From Pseudoduganella ginsengisoli (GTDB lineage: Bacteria; Pseudomonadota; Gammaproteobacteria; Burkholderiales; Burkholderiaceae_D): a stretch of 64,000 nucleotides of DNA. The stretch is from the NCBI RefSeq assembly GCF_009720865.1, contig NZ_WNLA01000006.1, positions 62,001 to 126,000 of the forward strand, read 5' to 3'. Below, in pieces: positions 50,795 to 59,417 of the stretch (position 1 is its first letter; every line of letters begins with the position of its first letter). Position numbers and translations under genes: made by a program. Below the pieces are notes generated by a model. The model did no database searches. It was not told the origin of the DNA and was given only the letters and a program-made list of their open reading frames with translations.

Positions 50795-51426
50795 GGTTCA
50801 ATCAAGCCATGCCGCACGGCCAGCCGCGTAATCAGCGCGGGCCGCTCCACGCCCAGCTTTTCTTTCACGGCCTGGCTGATATTGCTGATGGTCTTGGTCG
50901 ACACGTTGAGCTTTTCCGCGATTTCCGCGTTGGTCAGCCCTTCCGCCATCATCGTGAAGATGGCCAGCGAACGGTCATCGAGTTGCGCTTGCGGCGACAA
51001 CTCGCCCTGCACGGAAATCTGCGCCAGCCGCTGGGCAATCTGCGGCATGAAATACAGCCCGCCCTCATAGGCGCGGCGCACGGCAGCGGCCAGTTCATCG
51101 GGATCGCAATCCTTGGTCATGAAGGCGCGCGCGCCGAGCCGGTAGGTTTCCTTGATCAGGCTGTCCTGATCGAACTGGCTCAGGAAAATGATCTTCGCGG
51201 CAGGGTCGTGCGCCAGCACTTGCCGCGCCACATCCATGCCAGTCAATTCTTCACCAAAGCGCATATCCAGCACCAGCACGTCCGGCTGCAGCGCCCGGTA
51301 CTGGGCGATGGCGTCGGCTGGCGTCTTGACTTGCGCCACCACGTCCATGCCCTGCCCTTCCAGCGACATTGCAAATCCCGTCATGACGATCGGATGGTCG
51401 TCGGCCAGCATTACCCGGATAGTCAT
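50791..51426 (-). CDS. NarL/LuxR-family response regulator
   Basis: 211 aa from the ATG at 51426 with AGGTGG upstream; a longer frame to 51516 has no better site. The receiver has LADDHPIV and the phosphoacceptor D54 in LVLDMRFG, with the lysine in FMTKDCDPDEL. The LuxR-type helix-turn-helix (LDDRSLAIFTMMAEGLTNAEIAEKLNVSTKTISNISQAVKEKLGVERPALITRL) fills the C-terminus. It is the first gene of the kinase operon and divergent from the TonB-like gene, a possible target. Confidence 0.94.
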   Translation of the reverse strand: MTIRVMLADDHPIVMTGFAMSLEGQGMDVVAQVKTPADAIAQYRALQPDVLVLDMRFGEELTGMDVARQVLAHDPAAKIIFLSQFDQDSLIKETYRLGARAFMTKDCDPDELAAAVRRAYEGGLYFMPQIAQRLAQISVQGELSPQAQLDDRSLAIFTMMAEGLTNAEIAEKLNVSTKTISNISQAVKEKLGVERPALITRLAVRHGLIEP

Positions 51427-51576
51427 ATTCCACCTGTCAGCAAAATTCGTTTCCATGGGATGGAATCTTAACATACGCACCATTACCAACAAAATTACTT
51501 TTAAATTTCCATTCAATGGAATATATTTCTTCTACACCAAAGCAATTCGGACTTCCATCAACCACCAGGAGCGACC

Positions 51577-52218
51577 ATGAATACCCGCAAAAACTACACC
51601 GGCCTGACGCTCGTTGCCGCCGTCCACCTGGCGCTCGGCCTGTACGCGGCGACCCACAACAAGGTGACCATCTTCCGTGCGCCCGAAGTGGCGGTCGACG
51701 TCCTGCCAAGCGAACCGCCGCCACCGCCCAAGGTGGATTACGTGGAATTGCCGATGGATCCGCTGGTGCGGCCTGACATCGTGGTGCCGCCCATGCCGGA
51801 CAATGTGCAGCAGCCAAACAATCCGCCGCCCGTGACGGCGCGCGTGGCGCCGGACAGTATTCCCGCGGACCCGCCGCCGCATGGCCGTGCCAGCCTTGAC
51901 GGCGGCGACAAGCCTGCCGCCGTGCCTAAAGCGCCCGTGCATGTGCCAGCAGTGGTGGATGCCGCCAACTGCGCGCGGCCCGACTATCCAGCCATATCGC
52001 TGCGTAACGGCGAATCCGGCATGGTCACGCTGGCGTTCCTGATTGGAACGGATGGCAAGGTGGTGGATTCAAAAGTGGAAAAGTCCAGCGGCTTCAGGGC
52101 GCTGGATAAAGCTGCGCAGGCGGGACTGAGCTTGTGCCGCTTTAAACCGGGCACGGTCGATGGCGTGGCGCAGGCGTCGTGGACGCGCATGCAGTACGTG
52201 TGGAGTCTCGACCAGTAA
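51577..52218 (+). CDS. TonB-like energy transducer
   Basis: 213 aa. A short N-terminal membrane helix (YTGLTLVAAVHLALGLYAAT) is followed by a proline-rich periplasmic spacer (SEPPPPPKVDYVEL...PPVTARVAPDSIPADPPP). The C-terminal TonB domain reads CARPDYPAISLRNGESGMVTLAFLIGTDGKVVDSKVEKSSGFRALDKAAQAGLSLCRFKPG. TonB proteins pass energy from ExbB/ExbD to outer-membrane receptors; neither partner is next to it. It is divergent from the NarL-type regulator and ends just before a strong hairpin terminator. Confidence 0.92.
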   Translation: MNTRKNYTGLTLVAAVHLALGLYAATHNKVTIFRAPEVAVDVLPSEPPPPPKVDYVELPMDPLVRPDIVVPPMPDNVQQPNNPPPVTARVAPDSIPADPPPHGRASLDGGDKPAAVPKAPVHVPAVVDAANCARPDYPAISLRNGESGMVTLAFLIGTDGKVVDSKVEKSSGFRALDKAAQAGLSLCRFKPGTVDGVAQASWTRMQYVWSLDQ

Positions 52219-52222
52219 TGCA

Positions 52223-52246
52223 AGGGGCCGGTGCAGACCGGCCCCT
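52223..52246. terminator. bidirectional hairpin terminator between the TonB-like and ABC genes
   Basis: AGGGGCCGGT (52223-52232) and ACCGGCCCCT (52237-52246) form a perfect 10-bp stem with a four-base loop. It starts four bases after the TonB-like stop and lies 20 bases past the ABC ATPase stop on the other strand. There is no long T-run, so termination strength is uncertain, but the convergent position fits. Confidence 0.7.
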
Positions 52247-52265
52247 GCCTGTCATGCGGGCCGCG

Positions 52266-53351
52266 TCAGAACACCCACAGCCGGTCCGCCGGCATATGCA
52301 GCCAATACGTGCGGGCATCGAGCTTGTACTTGGAATACGCACGCAAATGGATGCTGCCGTCCGCCGTGCCGAAGATGCACTCCCACTTGTCGCCCAGGTA
52401 CATGCACGTGATCAGCGGCAGCGGCAGCGCGTTCGGCGTGCTTTCCGCGCGCACCACCACTTCTTCCACGCGGATCACCGTGGCCGGATCCGTTTCGCCC
52501 TTGCCGCGTGCTGTCGCCTGCAAGGTCACGCCGTTGACGTCCAACGTCACGGCATTGCCATCGCGGCCCAGCACCTTGGCCGGCAAACGGTTGTTACTGC
52601 CCATGAATTCCGCAGTAAACAGCGTGTTCGGCGTCTCATACATGCTTTGCGGATTGCCCTGCTGTTCGATCTTGCCGTTATTGAGCAGCAGGATGCGGTC
52701 GGAAATCGCCATGGCTTCGCCCTGGTCGTGCGTCACCATCAGCGCCGACAAACCCAGACGCACGATCAGTTCGCGCAGGAATGAGCGCGCTTCCTCGCGC
52801 AATTTCGCATCCAGGTTGGACAGCGGTTCATCCAGCAAGATCACGGGCGGGTTGTACACCAGCGCGCGGGCAATCGCCACGCGCTGCTGCTGGCCGCCGG
52901 ACATCTGGTGCGGGAAGCGCTCGGCCAGGTGCCCCAGGCCCAGCTGCTTCAGCACTTCCATCACGCGTTCCTTGATTTCACTGGCGCCCATCTTGCGCAA
53001 TTTGAGGCCATACGCGACGTTGTCGAACACGGTCTTGTGCGGCCACAGCGCATATGACTGGAACACCAGCCCCAGGCTGCGCTGTTCGGCAGGCATTTCA
53101 AACTGGCGGGAGCCGTCGAACACGACACGGTCGCCGATGGCGATGGTGCCCAGCTTCGGGCTTTCCAAGCCCGCCACGGCGCGCAGCAACGTGGTCTTGC
53201 CGCTGCCCGATGGGCCCAGCAGCGCCACCACTTCGCCCTTTTGCAAGTGCATCGACACACCCTTCAAAATCGGGTTGGCAGTCGCGCCGCTGCCATATTC
53301 CAGGTGCAGGTCGCTGACGCTCAGCTCATTCGTGGTCAGTTCATTGGTCAT
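52266..53351 (-). CDS. ABC transporter ATP-binding protein (FbpC/PotA-like)
   Basis: 361 aa from the ATG at 53351. Walker A is GPSGSGKTT near residue 50, the signature MSGGQQQRVAIARAL near 155 and Walker B VILLDEPLSN near 172. A C-terminal TOBE domain follows (EFMGSNNRLPAKVLGRDGNAVTLDVNG). This is the ATPase class that drives ferric iron, polyamine and related importers. It lies 30 bases after the permease gene. Together with the SBP and permease it makes a three-gene importer; the substrate is unproved. Confidence 0.92.
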   Translation of the reverse strand: MTNELTTNELSVSDLHLEYGSGATANPILKGVSMHLQKGEVVALLGPSGSGKTTLLRAVAGLESPKLGTIAIGDRVVFDGSRQFEMPAEQRSLGLVFQSYALWPHKTVFDNVAYGLKLRKMGASEIKERVMEVLKQLGLGHLAERFPHQMSGGQQQRVAIARALVYNPPVILLDEPLSNLDAKLREEARSFLRELIVRLGLSALMVTHDQGEAMAISDRILLLNNGKIEQQGNPQSMYETPNTLFTAEFMGSNNRLPAKVLGRDGNAVTLDVNGVTLQATARGKGETDPATVIRVEEVVVRAESTPNALPLPLITCMYLGDKWECIFGTADGSIHLRAYSKYKLDARTYWLHMPADRLWVF

Positions 53352-53381
53352 GATGTCTCGCTTCATGATGTAAGTCCTAGT

Positions 53382-55157
53382 TTAATTATGGAGCTTTACG
53401 CCAAATCGCAGCGCAATGCCCAGGCCAATGGCCACCAGTGTGATATTGATGAACGACAGCGCCGCCACCAGGTCCGTCGAACCGCCCGCCCACAGCGACA
53501 CCAGCATGGCGCCGATGACTTCCGTGCCCGGCGACAGCAAGTACACGCCGGTCGAATATTCGCGTTCAAAGATCAGGAACACCATCAGCCAGCCGCCCAG
53601 CAAACCGAATTTAATCAGTGGCAGCGTGACATCGCGGGTCACCTGGCCGCGCTTGGCGCCCACCGCACGCGCCGCTTCTTCCAGTTCCGGTCCCACTTGC
53701 AGCAGCGCGGTGGAAATCAGGCGCATGCCATAGGCCAGCCATACGACAGAATATGCGAGCCACACAGCGAAGATGGTGGAGCGCAGCGAACGCAAGGCCG
53801 GCACGACGCTTTCTGTCATCCACACGGCAAAGAAGTTATCCGAACCCTTGAAGAATCCGTCCAGCCACGATGGCACGAACAGGAATACCCACAGGAACGC
53901 CAGGCCCGCCAGCAGGCCGGGAATCGCGCGCGGCACCAGCACGCTGTAGTCCAGCAGGCGGGTAATGCCGTCCGGCTTGCGGTGCATGGCCAGCGCAATC
54001 GCGCTGTAGCACGCGACCGCCAGGCCGCCGCCGATCACGCCGATCAGCACCGTGTTGAGGATGCCGCGCATCATGGCGTGCTGCTCGAAGATGTCGCGGA
54101 AGTGCTGCAAGGTCAGTACATCCGCCAGCTTCACGCCTTCGCCCCAATACTGCACGAACGAGCGCAGCACGATACCCGACAGGGGCACGACGATGGTAAA
54201 CAGCAGCCACGCGAACAGCAGGCCGAATGCCACCCACTTCCATTTACCCAGCGGCATGGACTTGGTGCGCGCGCCCTTGCCTTTGATCGATACGTATTTG
54301 TTGGCGGACTTCAGCAGGCGGCGCTGCAGCATCACCAGCGGCATCGTCACGGCCACCAGGCATACGGCTACGGCAGCCATCAAGTGGTACGACGGCGTGC
54401 CCAGTTTATTGGTCAGCTTATACAGGTAAGTCGGCAGCACAAGGTGGCCTTCCGGGTCGCCCAGCACCAGCACCAGGCCGAACACTTCAAAGCCCAGGAA
54501 GAACACCAGCACACCGGCATACGCCAGCGCCGGCATGATCATCGGCAGCGATACATTGAGCATCACTTGCAGCGGCGAAGCGCCTGCCACGCGGGCAGCT
54601 TCTTCCACGTCGGAGCCCAGGCTTTTCAGCGCGGACGATGCATACAGGTATACGTGCGGCACGTGCGTCAGGCCGGCAATGATGACGATGCTGGTGAACG
54701 AATAGATGTTCCACGGGATGAAGCCGAGGATTTCCTTCGCCCACGTGGAATAGAAGCCCACCGGACCCATGGCCACCACGTAGCCGAAGCCCATCACCAT
54801 GGGCGACACGAAGATCGGCACCAGCAGCAGCGGCGAGATGAAGCCGCGGCCCGGCAAGTCCGTACGCACCATCAGGAAGGCCAGCGCGCCGCCCAGCGGT
54901 ACGGCAATCAAGGTCAGGCCGGCGGCCAGCAACGTGCCGTTTTTAAAGGCCAGGATGAAGTCCGGGTCTTCAAAGATGAACTGGTAGGCATCCAGGCCCA
55001 GTTCCTTGTCCGGCATGAAAAATGGCGCGGACAGGAAGCTTTGGTAAAAGATCAGCAGCAGGGGCAGGAAGATGGCCACCACGGTCAGGGTGACGACCAG
55101 TCCGCGCGGCCAGTTCAGTGAACGGCGGCCATTGCCTGGCAGAGTTAATGTTTGCAT
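53382..55157 (-). CDS. ABC transporter permease, fused two-domain (FbpB-like)
   Basis: 591 aa from the ATG at 55157 (MQTLTLPGNGRRSLNWPRGL). About 12 membrane helices form two homologous halves, each with an EAA loop: EEAARVAGASPLQVMLNVSLPMI and EEAARAVGAKRGQVTRDVTLPLI. The fused form matches FbpB-type ferric permeases. A longer frame to 55223 runs into a repeat element and is rejected. The gene is 147 bases after the binding-protein gene, with a REP-like element between them. Confidence 0.92.
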   Translation of the reverse strand: MQTLTLPGNGRRSLNWPRGLVVTLTVVAIFLPLLLIFYQSFLSAPFFMPDKELGLDAYQFIFEDPDFILAFKNGTLLAAGLTLIAVPLGGALAFLMVRTDLPGRGFISPLLLVPIFVSPMVMGFGYVVAMGPVGFYSTWAKEILGFIPWNIYSFTSIVIIAGLTHVPHVYLYASSALKSLGSDVEEAARVAGASPLQVMLNVSLPMIMPALAYAGVLVFFLGFEVFGLVLVLGDPEGHLVLPTYLYKLTNKLGTPSYHLMAAVAVCLVAVTMPLVMLQRRLLKSANKYVSIKGKGARTKSMPLGKWKWVAFGLLFAWLLFTIVVPLSGIVLRSFVQYWGEGVKLADVLTLQHFRDIFEQHAMMRGILNTVLIGVIGGGLAVACYSAIALAMHRKPDGITRLLDYSVLVPRAIPGLLAGLAFLWVFLFVPSWLDGFFKGSDNFFAVWMTESVVPALRSLRSTIFAVWLAYSVVWLAYGMRLISTALLQVGPELEEAARAVGAKRGQVTRDVTLPLIKFGLLGGWLMVFLIFEREYSTGVYLLSPGTEVIGAMLVSLWAGGSTDLVAALSFINITLVAIGLGIALRFGVKLHN

Positions 55158-55192
55158 GTTCGCTCCGTTGAAATCGGGATACGCAGCCTGCG

Positions 55193-55294
55193 CCTCGTCA
55201 TCCCTGCGCAAGCGGGGATCCATGCTGAGCCATTTCGGCCAGCGATCTAGGGCTTCCCGCCTGCGCGGCGGTCCGCCGATGCGGAATGACGAGG
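55193..55294. repeat. REP/MITE-like palindromic element, 102 bases
   Basis: CCTCGTCAT at 55193 and ATGACGAGG at 55286 are 9-base terminal inverted repeats. Between them lie two internal GC-rich hairpins (for example CCCTGCGCAAGCGGGG). The outer CGTCATCCC...GGGATCC style is typical of intergenic palindromic repeats in proteobacteria. It sits between the binding-protein and permease genes of one ABC operon and could reduce or stabilise the downstream message. Copy number elsewhere cannot be seen here. Confidence 0.65.
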
Positions 55295-55304
55295 AGGCGG
55301 GGTA

Positions 55305-56387
55305 TTATTTTTTCCCTGCGGTTTCCTTCCACTGCTTCAGGAACGCCATACGCTTCTGTGGCCCCAGGAATTGCAGCAGGATCGGATGCACCGGCACGGG
55401 ACGGATGTTGTCCTTGCCGATTTGCTTGATCAGGTCAGCCGACGTGGTCTCACCCGTCACGTCCTGGCGGATCGCGTACAGCTTGGAATCGTTGGCAATC
55501 ACCACCTGGCCGCGGTGCGACAGCATGTAGTCCAGCCACAGCTTGGCGGCGTTGACATTCTTCGCCGCCTTGTTGATGAACATGACGCGCGACATCACCA
55601 GCGTGTAATCCTTCGGCAGCGCCACGCCGATCGAAGGATCGGTCTTGGCGCGCACCAGCGCGTACGAACCCAGCACGTTATAGCCGATCAGGTTTTCACC
55701 GGACGAGATACGCTCCATCATGGTGCCGGTCGACGATTGCACGCGCACGCGGGCAGCGCCAAAGGCATTTTCCAGGTCCAGGAATTTCGGGAATTCTTTT
55801 GCATCCTGCGTCATGAACATGAAGCCCAGTCCGGATTTTTCAATGTCATACGTGGTGACCTTGTCGGCGAACTTGGGCTGCTTGATCAGGTTGACGAAGT
55901 CCGTATGGGTTTGCGGCACTTCGGCGGCAGAGACCAGGCGCTTGTTGTATACGAAGGCGGCCGGCTCAAACGTGGTGCCATACGCCTTGTCATCCCAGAT
56001 CGCCCACGTTGGCAGCTTGGCGCTTTCCACCGATTTGTATTGCAGCGCATGCCCGTCCGACGCCAGGCGCATCTGCAAGTCCATGGCGGACGACCACATG
56101 ACGTCGGCCGTGTTGCCGCCGGCGGCCGCTTCGGAAATAAAGCGGTTATACACTTCAGTGGAATTCATGTCGTTGTATTCCACCGTGATGCCGGGGAATT
56201 GCGCGGAAAAATCCTTGATCAGCGGCTGCGTGGCCTTGCTGTCGGTGGCGCCATAAATCACCAGTTTGCCTTCTTTTTTCGCGCCATCGATAATCTTTTG
56301 GTAGTCGGCGGGATAGCCGGCAGGCACCTGCGCAAAAGCGGCAGACGTGAAGAGGGCGGCAGCGACGGCCAGGGTCGTTTTCAACAT
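55305..56387 (-). CDS. ABC transporter substrate-binding protein, Fe3+/AfuA-like family
   Basis: 360 aa with a signal peptide (LKTTLAVAAALFTSAAFAQ). The fold is a type-2 periplasmic binding protein: KEGKLVIYGATDSKATQPLIKDFSAQFPGITVEYNDMNSTEVYNRFISE, then TADVMWSSAMDLQMRLASDGHALQY. The paired tyrosines that bind iron in FbpA are not evident, so iron may not be the ligand; organic acids or phosphorylated sugars are alternatives (AfuA itself binds hexose phosphates). It is the first gene of the importer operon. Confidence 0.9.
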   Translation of the reverse strand: MLKTTLAVAAALFTSAAFAQVPAGYPADYQKIIDGAKKEGKLVIYGATDSKATQPLIKDFSAQFPGITVEYNDMNSTEVYNRFISEAAAGGNTADVMWSSAMDLQMRLASDGHALQYKSVESAKLPTWAIWDDKAYGTTFEPAAFVYNKRLVSAAEVPQTHTDFVNLIKQPKFADKVTTYDIEKSGLGFMFMTQDAKEFPKFLDLENAFGAARVRVQSSTGTMMERISSGENLIGYNVLGSYALVRAKTDPSIGVALPKDYTLVMSRVMFINKAAKNVNAAKLWLDYMLSHRGQVVIANDSKLYAIRQDVTGETTSADLIKQIGKDNIRPVPVHPILLQFLGPQKRMAFLKQWKETAGKK

Positions 56388-56427
56388 GGTGATCTCCGAA
56401 TTTTTTAAGTGTTAAACAGGTATTTTC

Positions 56428-57411
56428 CTAACGCACCAGGCCGAATTCCCGGGCGCGTTTGCCGTAATCGTCCACGGCTTTCCTGACATAGGCGGTCAGC
56501 GCATCGCCTGTCAGGGCAAAGGGGTATAGTCCGGAAGCCGCGCGCAACTGCGCGAATTCCTTGCTGGCCAACATGCGCTCGAAGCGCTGTACCCAGGCGT
56601 TGTAATCGGTGTCGGCCACTTGCGGTCCCATCCAGACACCGCGAATCACAGGCCACACCACATCGATGCCCTGCTCTTTCGCCGTCGGCACGCCGGCCAG
56701 TGCGCCGGGCAAGCGTTCTTGCGACAGCACGGCCAGCACGCGGGTTTTATCCGGCGTGGCATTGAGCGACGCTTCCGATGCATCGCCCGACACCACTTGC
56801 ACATAGTTGGCATGCATTGCCGTGAAAGCTTCGCCGCCGCCTTCCAGCGCCACGAAGCGCAGCGCTTTCGGGTCGATGCCGGCGGCGCGCGCCACCAGCG
56901 CCATCTTCAGCCAGTCCTGGCTGCCGATGGTGCCGGAGACGCCGATCAGCACTTGTTCCGGATGCTTTTTCAGCGCAGCCAGCAAATCGGCCAATGTTTT
57001 GTACGGCGAATCCGCACGCACGGCGATCATGCCGTAGTCCGCGCCCAGCGCCGCCACCCAGCGCACGTCGGCGGCCGTCGCCTTGCCGAACTTGCCCTGT
57101 GCGATGTTGAGCAGTGAGCCGCCGGAAAACACGACCAGCGTGTCCGGTTCCGCGCGCCGCTGCGACACCAGCTGGTGCCACGCGACAGCGCCGATGCCGC
57201 CAGGTACATAGCTGATGTGCATGCCGTGCTTGCTGACGTCAGGCATCGCTTGCAACCCCTTGCGCGCCAGCTTGCACGTCAAGTCCATCGCGCCGCCCGG
57301 CTTGGACGGCACGATGCACTCGATTTTGCTGCCCGCAGCCGTTGCCGCCAGCGCCCTGGCCGGGGCGGCAGCGGTAGCGGCAAGTGCGATCAGGGCGGCG
57401 CGGCGTTGCAT
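56428..57411 (-). CDS. Bug-family (TctC-like) tripartite-transport binding protein
   Basis: 327 aa with a signal peptide (LIALAATAAAPARALAAT). The Bug pattern includes IECIVPSKPGGAMDLTCKLARKGLQ near the N-terminus, VPGGIGAVAWHQLVSQ, FGKATAADVRWVAALGADYGMIAVRADSPYKTLADLLAALKKHPEQVLIG and a C-terminal FERMLASKEFAQL. These periplasmic proteins bind carboxylates for TctAB permeases. No tctA or tctB lies nearby, so it is an orphan or uses a permease elsewhere. It is 35 bases after the porin gene and 40 before the ABC binding protein, probably one operon. Confidence 0.9.
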   Translation of the reverse strand: MQRRAALIALAATAAAPARALAATAAGSKIECIVPSKPGGAMDLTCKLARKGLQAMPDVSKHGMHISYVPGGIGAVAWHQLVSQRRAEPDTLVVFSGGSLLNIAQGKFGKATAADVRWVAALGADYGMIAVRADSPYKTLADLLAALKKHPEQVLIGVSGTIGSQDWLKMALVARAAGIDPKALRFVALEGGGEAFTAMHANYVQVVSGDASEASLNATPDKTRVLAVLSQERLPGALAGVPTAKEQGIDVVWPVIRGVWMGPQVADTDYNAWVQRFERMLASKEFAQLRAASGLYPFALTGDALTAYVRKAVDDYGKRAREFGLVR

Positions 57412-57446
57412 GGCTGGGTTCGTGGCAACCGTGCTTGGACCAGCAC

Positions 57447-58505
57447 TTAGAAGCGGTGCTGGATGCCGCCGATCACGCCGCGCTGGCTGGTATCGAAACC
57501 AGCGTCGTCACGCGACAGGCCCGTCAGTTGGCCATTCTTGGCTTTTGCGTACGCGGTGGCCACATACAGGTCGGTACGCTTGGACAGTGCGTAGCGGTAG
57601 CGTGCCACGTACATGATCGGATCCGCATCCTTGCCCGCCGCCACGTTCTTGACGTCGATGCGGTAGATGGCGCCCGTCAGCGTCACGTTCGGCTGCGGTT
57701 TGTACGCAACGCCGCCCCATACGGTGGTGGCTTTCACGTCCGGCGTGGCGGCCTTGCCTGCCACGGTCTTGAAGTCGCGCACGACGCCCCACAATTTCCA
57801 TGGACCCGTTTCATAGCTGGCGCCCACGTGCCATACCGTGTTTTCGTCGCGGTTGCCGGTAGCTGGCACCACGTTGCCGTTGATGCGTTCCCACGTTGCC
57901 ATCACGCCCAGGCCGTTGGCGGAATACGCCACGTTGCCGGCCACCTTGCGGCTGTCGGCCGCACCCGTGGTTTGCTCGCCCAGGCCAATGGTGGCGCCGT
58001 ATTTCAGGTTGCCGGTGCTGCCCGAGTACTTGATCAGGTTATCGAAACCGGTCGTGAAGCCATATTTGGAAGGACCGGTTGCAGGACCGCTGGTCGCCCA
58101 CGAATACGATGGCGCAAAGCCCATCGGATCATAGGCAATCACGGTGTCATACACGGTGGTGAACGAACGGCCCGCCACCAGGCGCCCCCACTCCCCTTCC
58201 AGGCCCACATTGGCCTGGCGGCGGAACAGCGCTGTGTCCATGTTGCCCGTGTCAAGGAGGATGCCGCCTTCCAGCTGGAACACGGCTTTCAGGCCGCCGC
58301 CCAGGTCTTCACTGCCCCGGAAGCCCCAACGCGACGTATTCATGCCGCCCGACACCACGCGGGTCACGCCATTGCCATTGGCCGCTGCGTGGTTGACGTT
58401 TTCCACCCCGGCATCGATCAGGCCATATACCTGCACGTTGCTCTCGGCGTGGGCGCTACCCGCTGCCAGGGCGAGGACGGCGACGGTCATTGCGGACTTC
58501 TTCAT
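57447..58505 (-). CDS. general porin (Burkholderia/OmpC-like, 16-strand)
   Basis: 352 aa from the second ATG (58505), which has AGGAG six bases upstream. A signal peptide (KKSAMTVAVLALAAGSAHAES) precedes NVQVYGLIDAGVENVNHA, RWGFRGSEDLGGGLKAVFQLEGGI and the C-terminal aromatic GVIGGIQHRF, the usual porin end. It belongs to the betaproteobacterial trimeric porin family. It heads the leftward uptake genes and is divergent from the TctD-like regulator, which probably controls it. Confidence 0.94.
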   Translation of the reverse strand: MKKSAMTVAVLALAAGSAHAESNVQVYGLIDAGVENVNHAAANGNGVTRVVSGGMNTSRWGFRGSEDLGGGLKAVFQLEGGILLDTGNMDTALFRRQANVGLEGEWGRLVAGRSFTTVYDTVIAYDPMGFAPSYSWATSGPATGPSKYGFTTGFDNLIKYSGSTGNLKYGATIGLGEQTTGAADSRKVAGNVAYSANGLGVMATWERINGNVVPATGNRDENTVWHVGASYETGPWKLWGVVRDFKTVAGKAATPDVKATTVWGGVAYKPQPNVTLTGAIYRIDVKNVAAGKDADPIMYVARYRYALSKRTDLYVATAYAKAKNGQLTGLSRDDAGFDTSQRGVIGGIQHRF

Positions 58506-58713
58506 GGACATCTCCTATAGATATAATTGTTTGAAATGGTGCTGATAAGTAAATATCAGGGTTCCACTATAGGTCGCACTTCCTTTCAATTGCCTTTCAT
58601 TGCCGTTTCATAGCCTATTCATTGAAGGCTTTTGCAACAGTACCAGAAAAGGGTTTTACTTTTCCTTCCCGCGCAGCGATGATGCGCGCCTGGAGACACC
58701 CAAAAACAACACC

Positions 58714-59406
58714 ATGCGTATCCTGCTCGTAGAAGACCATATTGAATTACAGCGCTCGCTGGCCAAGGCGTTGCGAGATTCCAACTTGACCGTGGAATGC
58801 GCGGACAACGGCGCCGACGCGGACGCCCTGCTGCATACGCAGGATTACGCGCTGGTGATCCTGGACTTGACGCTGCCCAAAATGGATGGCCTGGAAGTAT
58901 TGAAGCGCTTGCGGGCGCGCAGCGGCTCCCGCGCCAGGACGCCGGTATTGATCTTGACGGCCCGCGGCGGCCTGGAAGAACGGGTGCAGGGGCTGAACCT
59001 GGGCGCCGATGATTACCTGGCCAAGCCATTCGAGCTGGCGGAACTGGAAGCGCGCGTCAAGGCGCAGCTGCGCCGCAGCGTGGGCAATGAAGCTGTCGTG
59101 CACACGTGCGGCGCGCTGAGTTTCGATACCGTGACGCGCATGTTCAGCTACCATGGCAATGCGCTGGCGCTGACGCCGCGCGAACACGCAGTGCTGGAAG
59201 CGCTGATTTCCCGCAGCGGGCGCGCGGTATCGAAAGAGAAACTGTTTGACGAAGTGTTTGCGCTGGAAGATGACGCGAACCTCGACGCCATCGACTTGTA
59301 TATACATCGGGTGCGCAAAAAGCTGGAAAGTGCGCAGCCGGGGGCGGCCGCCATTACCACGCTGCGCGGCATCGGCTACCTGCTGCAGCCGCGCGACGGC
59401 GCATAA
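58714..59406 (+). CDS. tctD: TctD-like OmpR-family response regulator
   Basis: 230 aa from the ATG at 58714. The receiver has LLVEDHIELQRSLA, phosphoacceptor D51 in VILDLTLPKMDGLEVL and lysine in DYLAKPFELAELEARV. The C-terminal winged helix holds LTPREHAVLEALISRSGRAVSKEKLFDEVFALEDDANLDAIDLYIHRVRKKL. The divergent porin, the Bug protein and the adjacent kinase are the classic TctDE setting for carboxylate uptake. The exact ligand is not known. Confidence 0.9.
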   Translation: MRILLVEDHIELQRSLAKALRDSNLTVECADNGADADALLHTQDYALVILDLTLPKMDGLEVLKRLRARSGSRARTPVLILTARGGLEERVQGLNLGADDYLAKPFELAELEARVKAQLRRSVGNEAVVHTCGALSFDTVTRMFSYHGNALALTPREHAVLEALISRSGRAVSKEKLFDEVFALEDDANLDAIDLYIHRVRKKLESAQPGAAAITTLRGIGYLLQPRDGA

Positions 59407-59417
59407 GGCCGGCAGCG

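Noticed and set aside
53241..55121. Plus-strand frame of 626 codons over the ABC permease
   Set aside because: Extremely His/Gln/Arg-rich product, exactly antisense to the permease; a shadow of a GC-rich membrane-protein gene.
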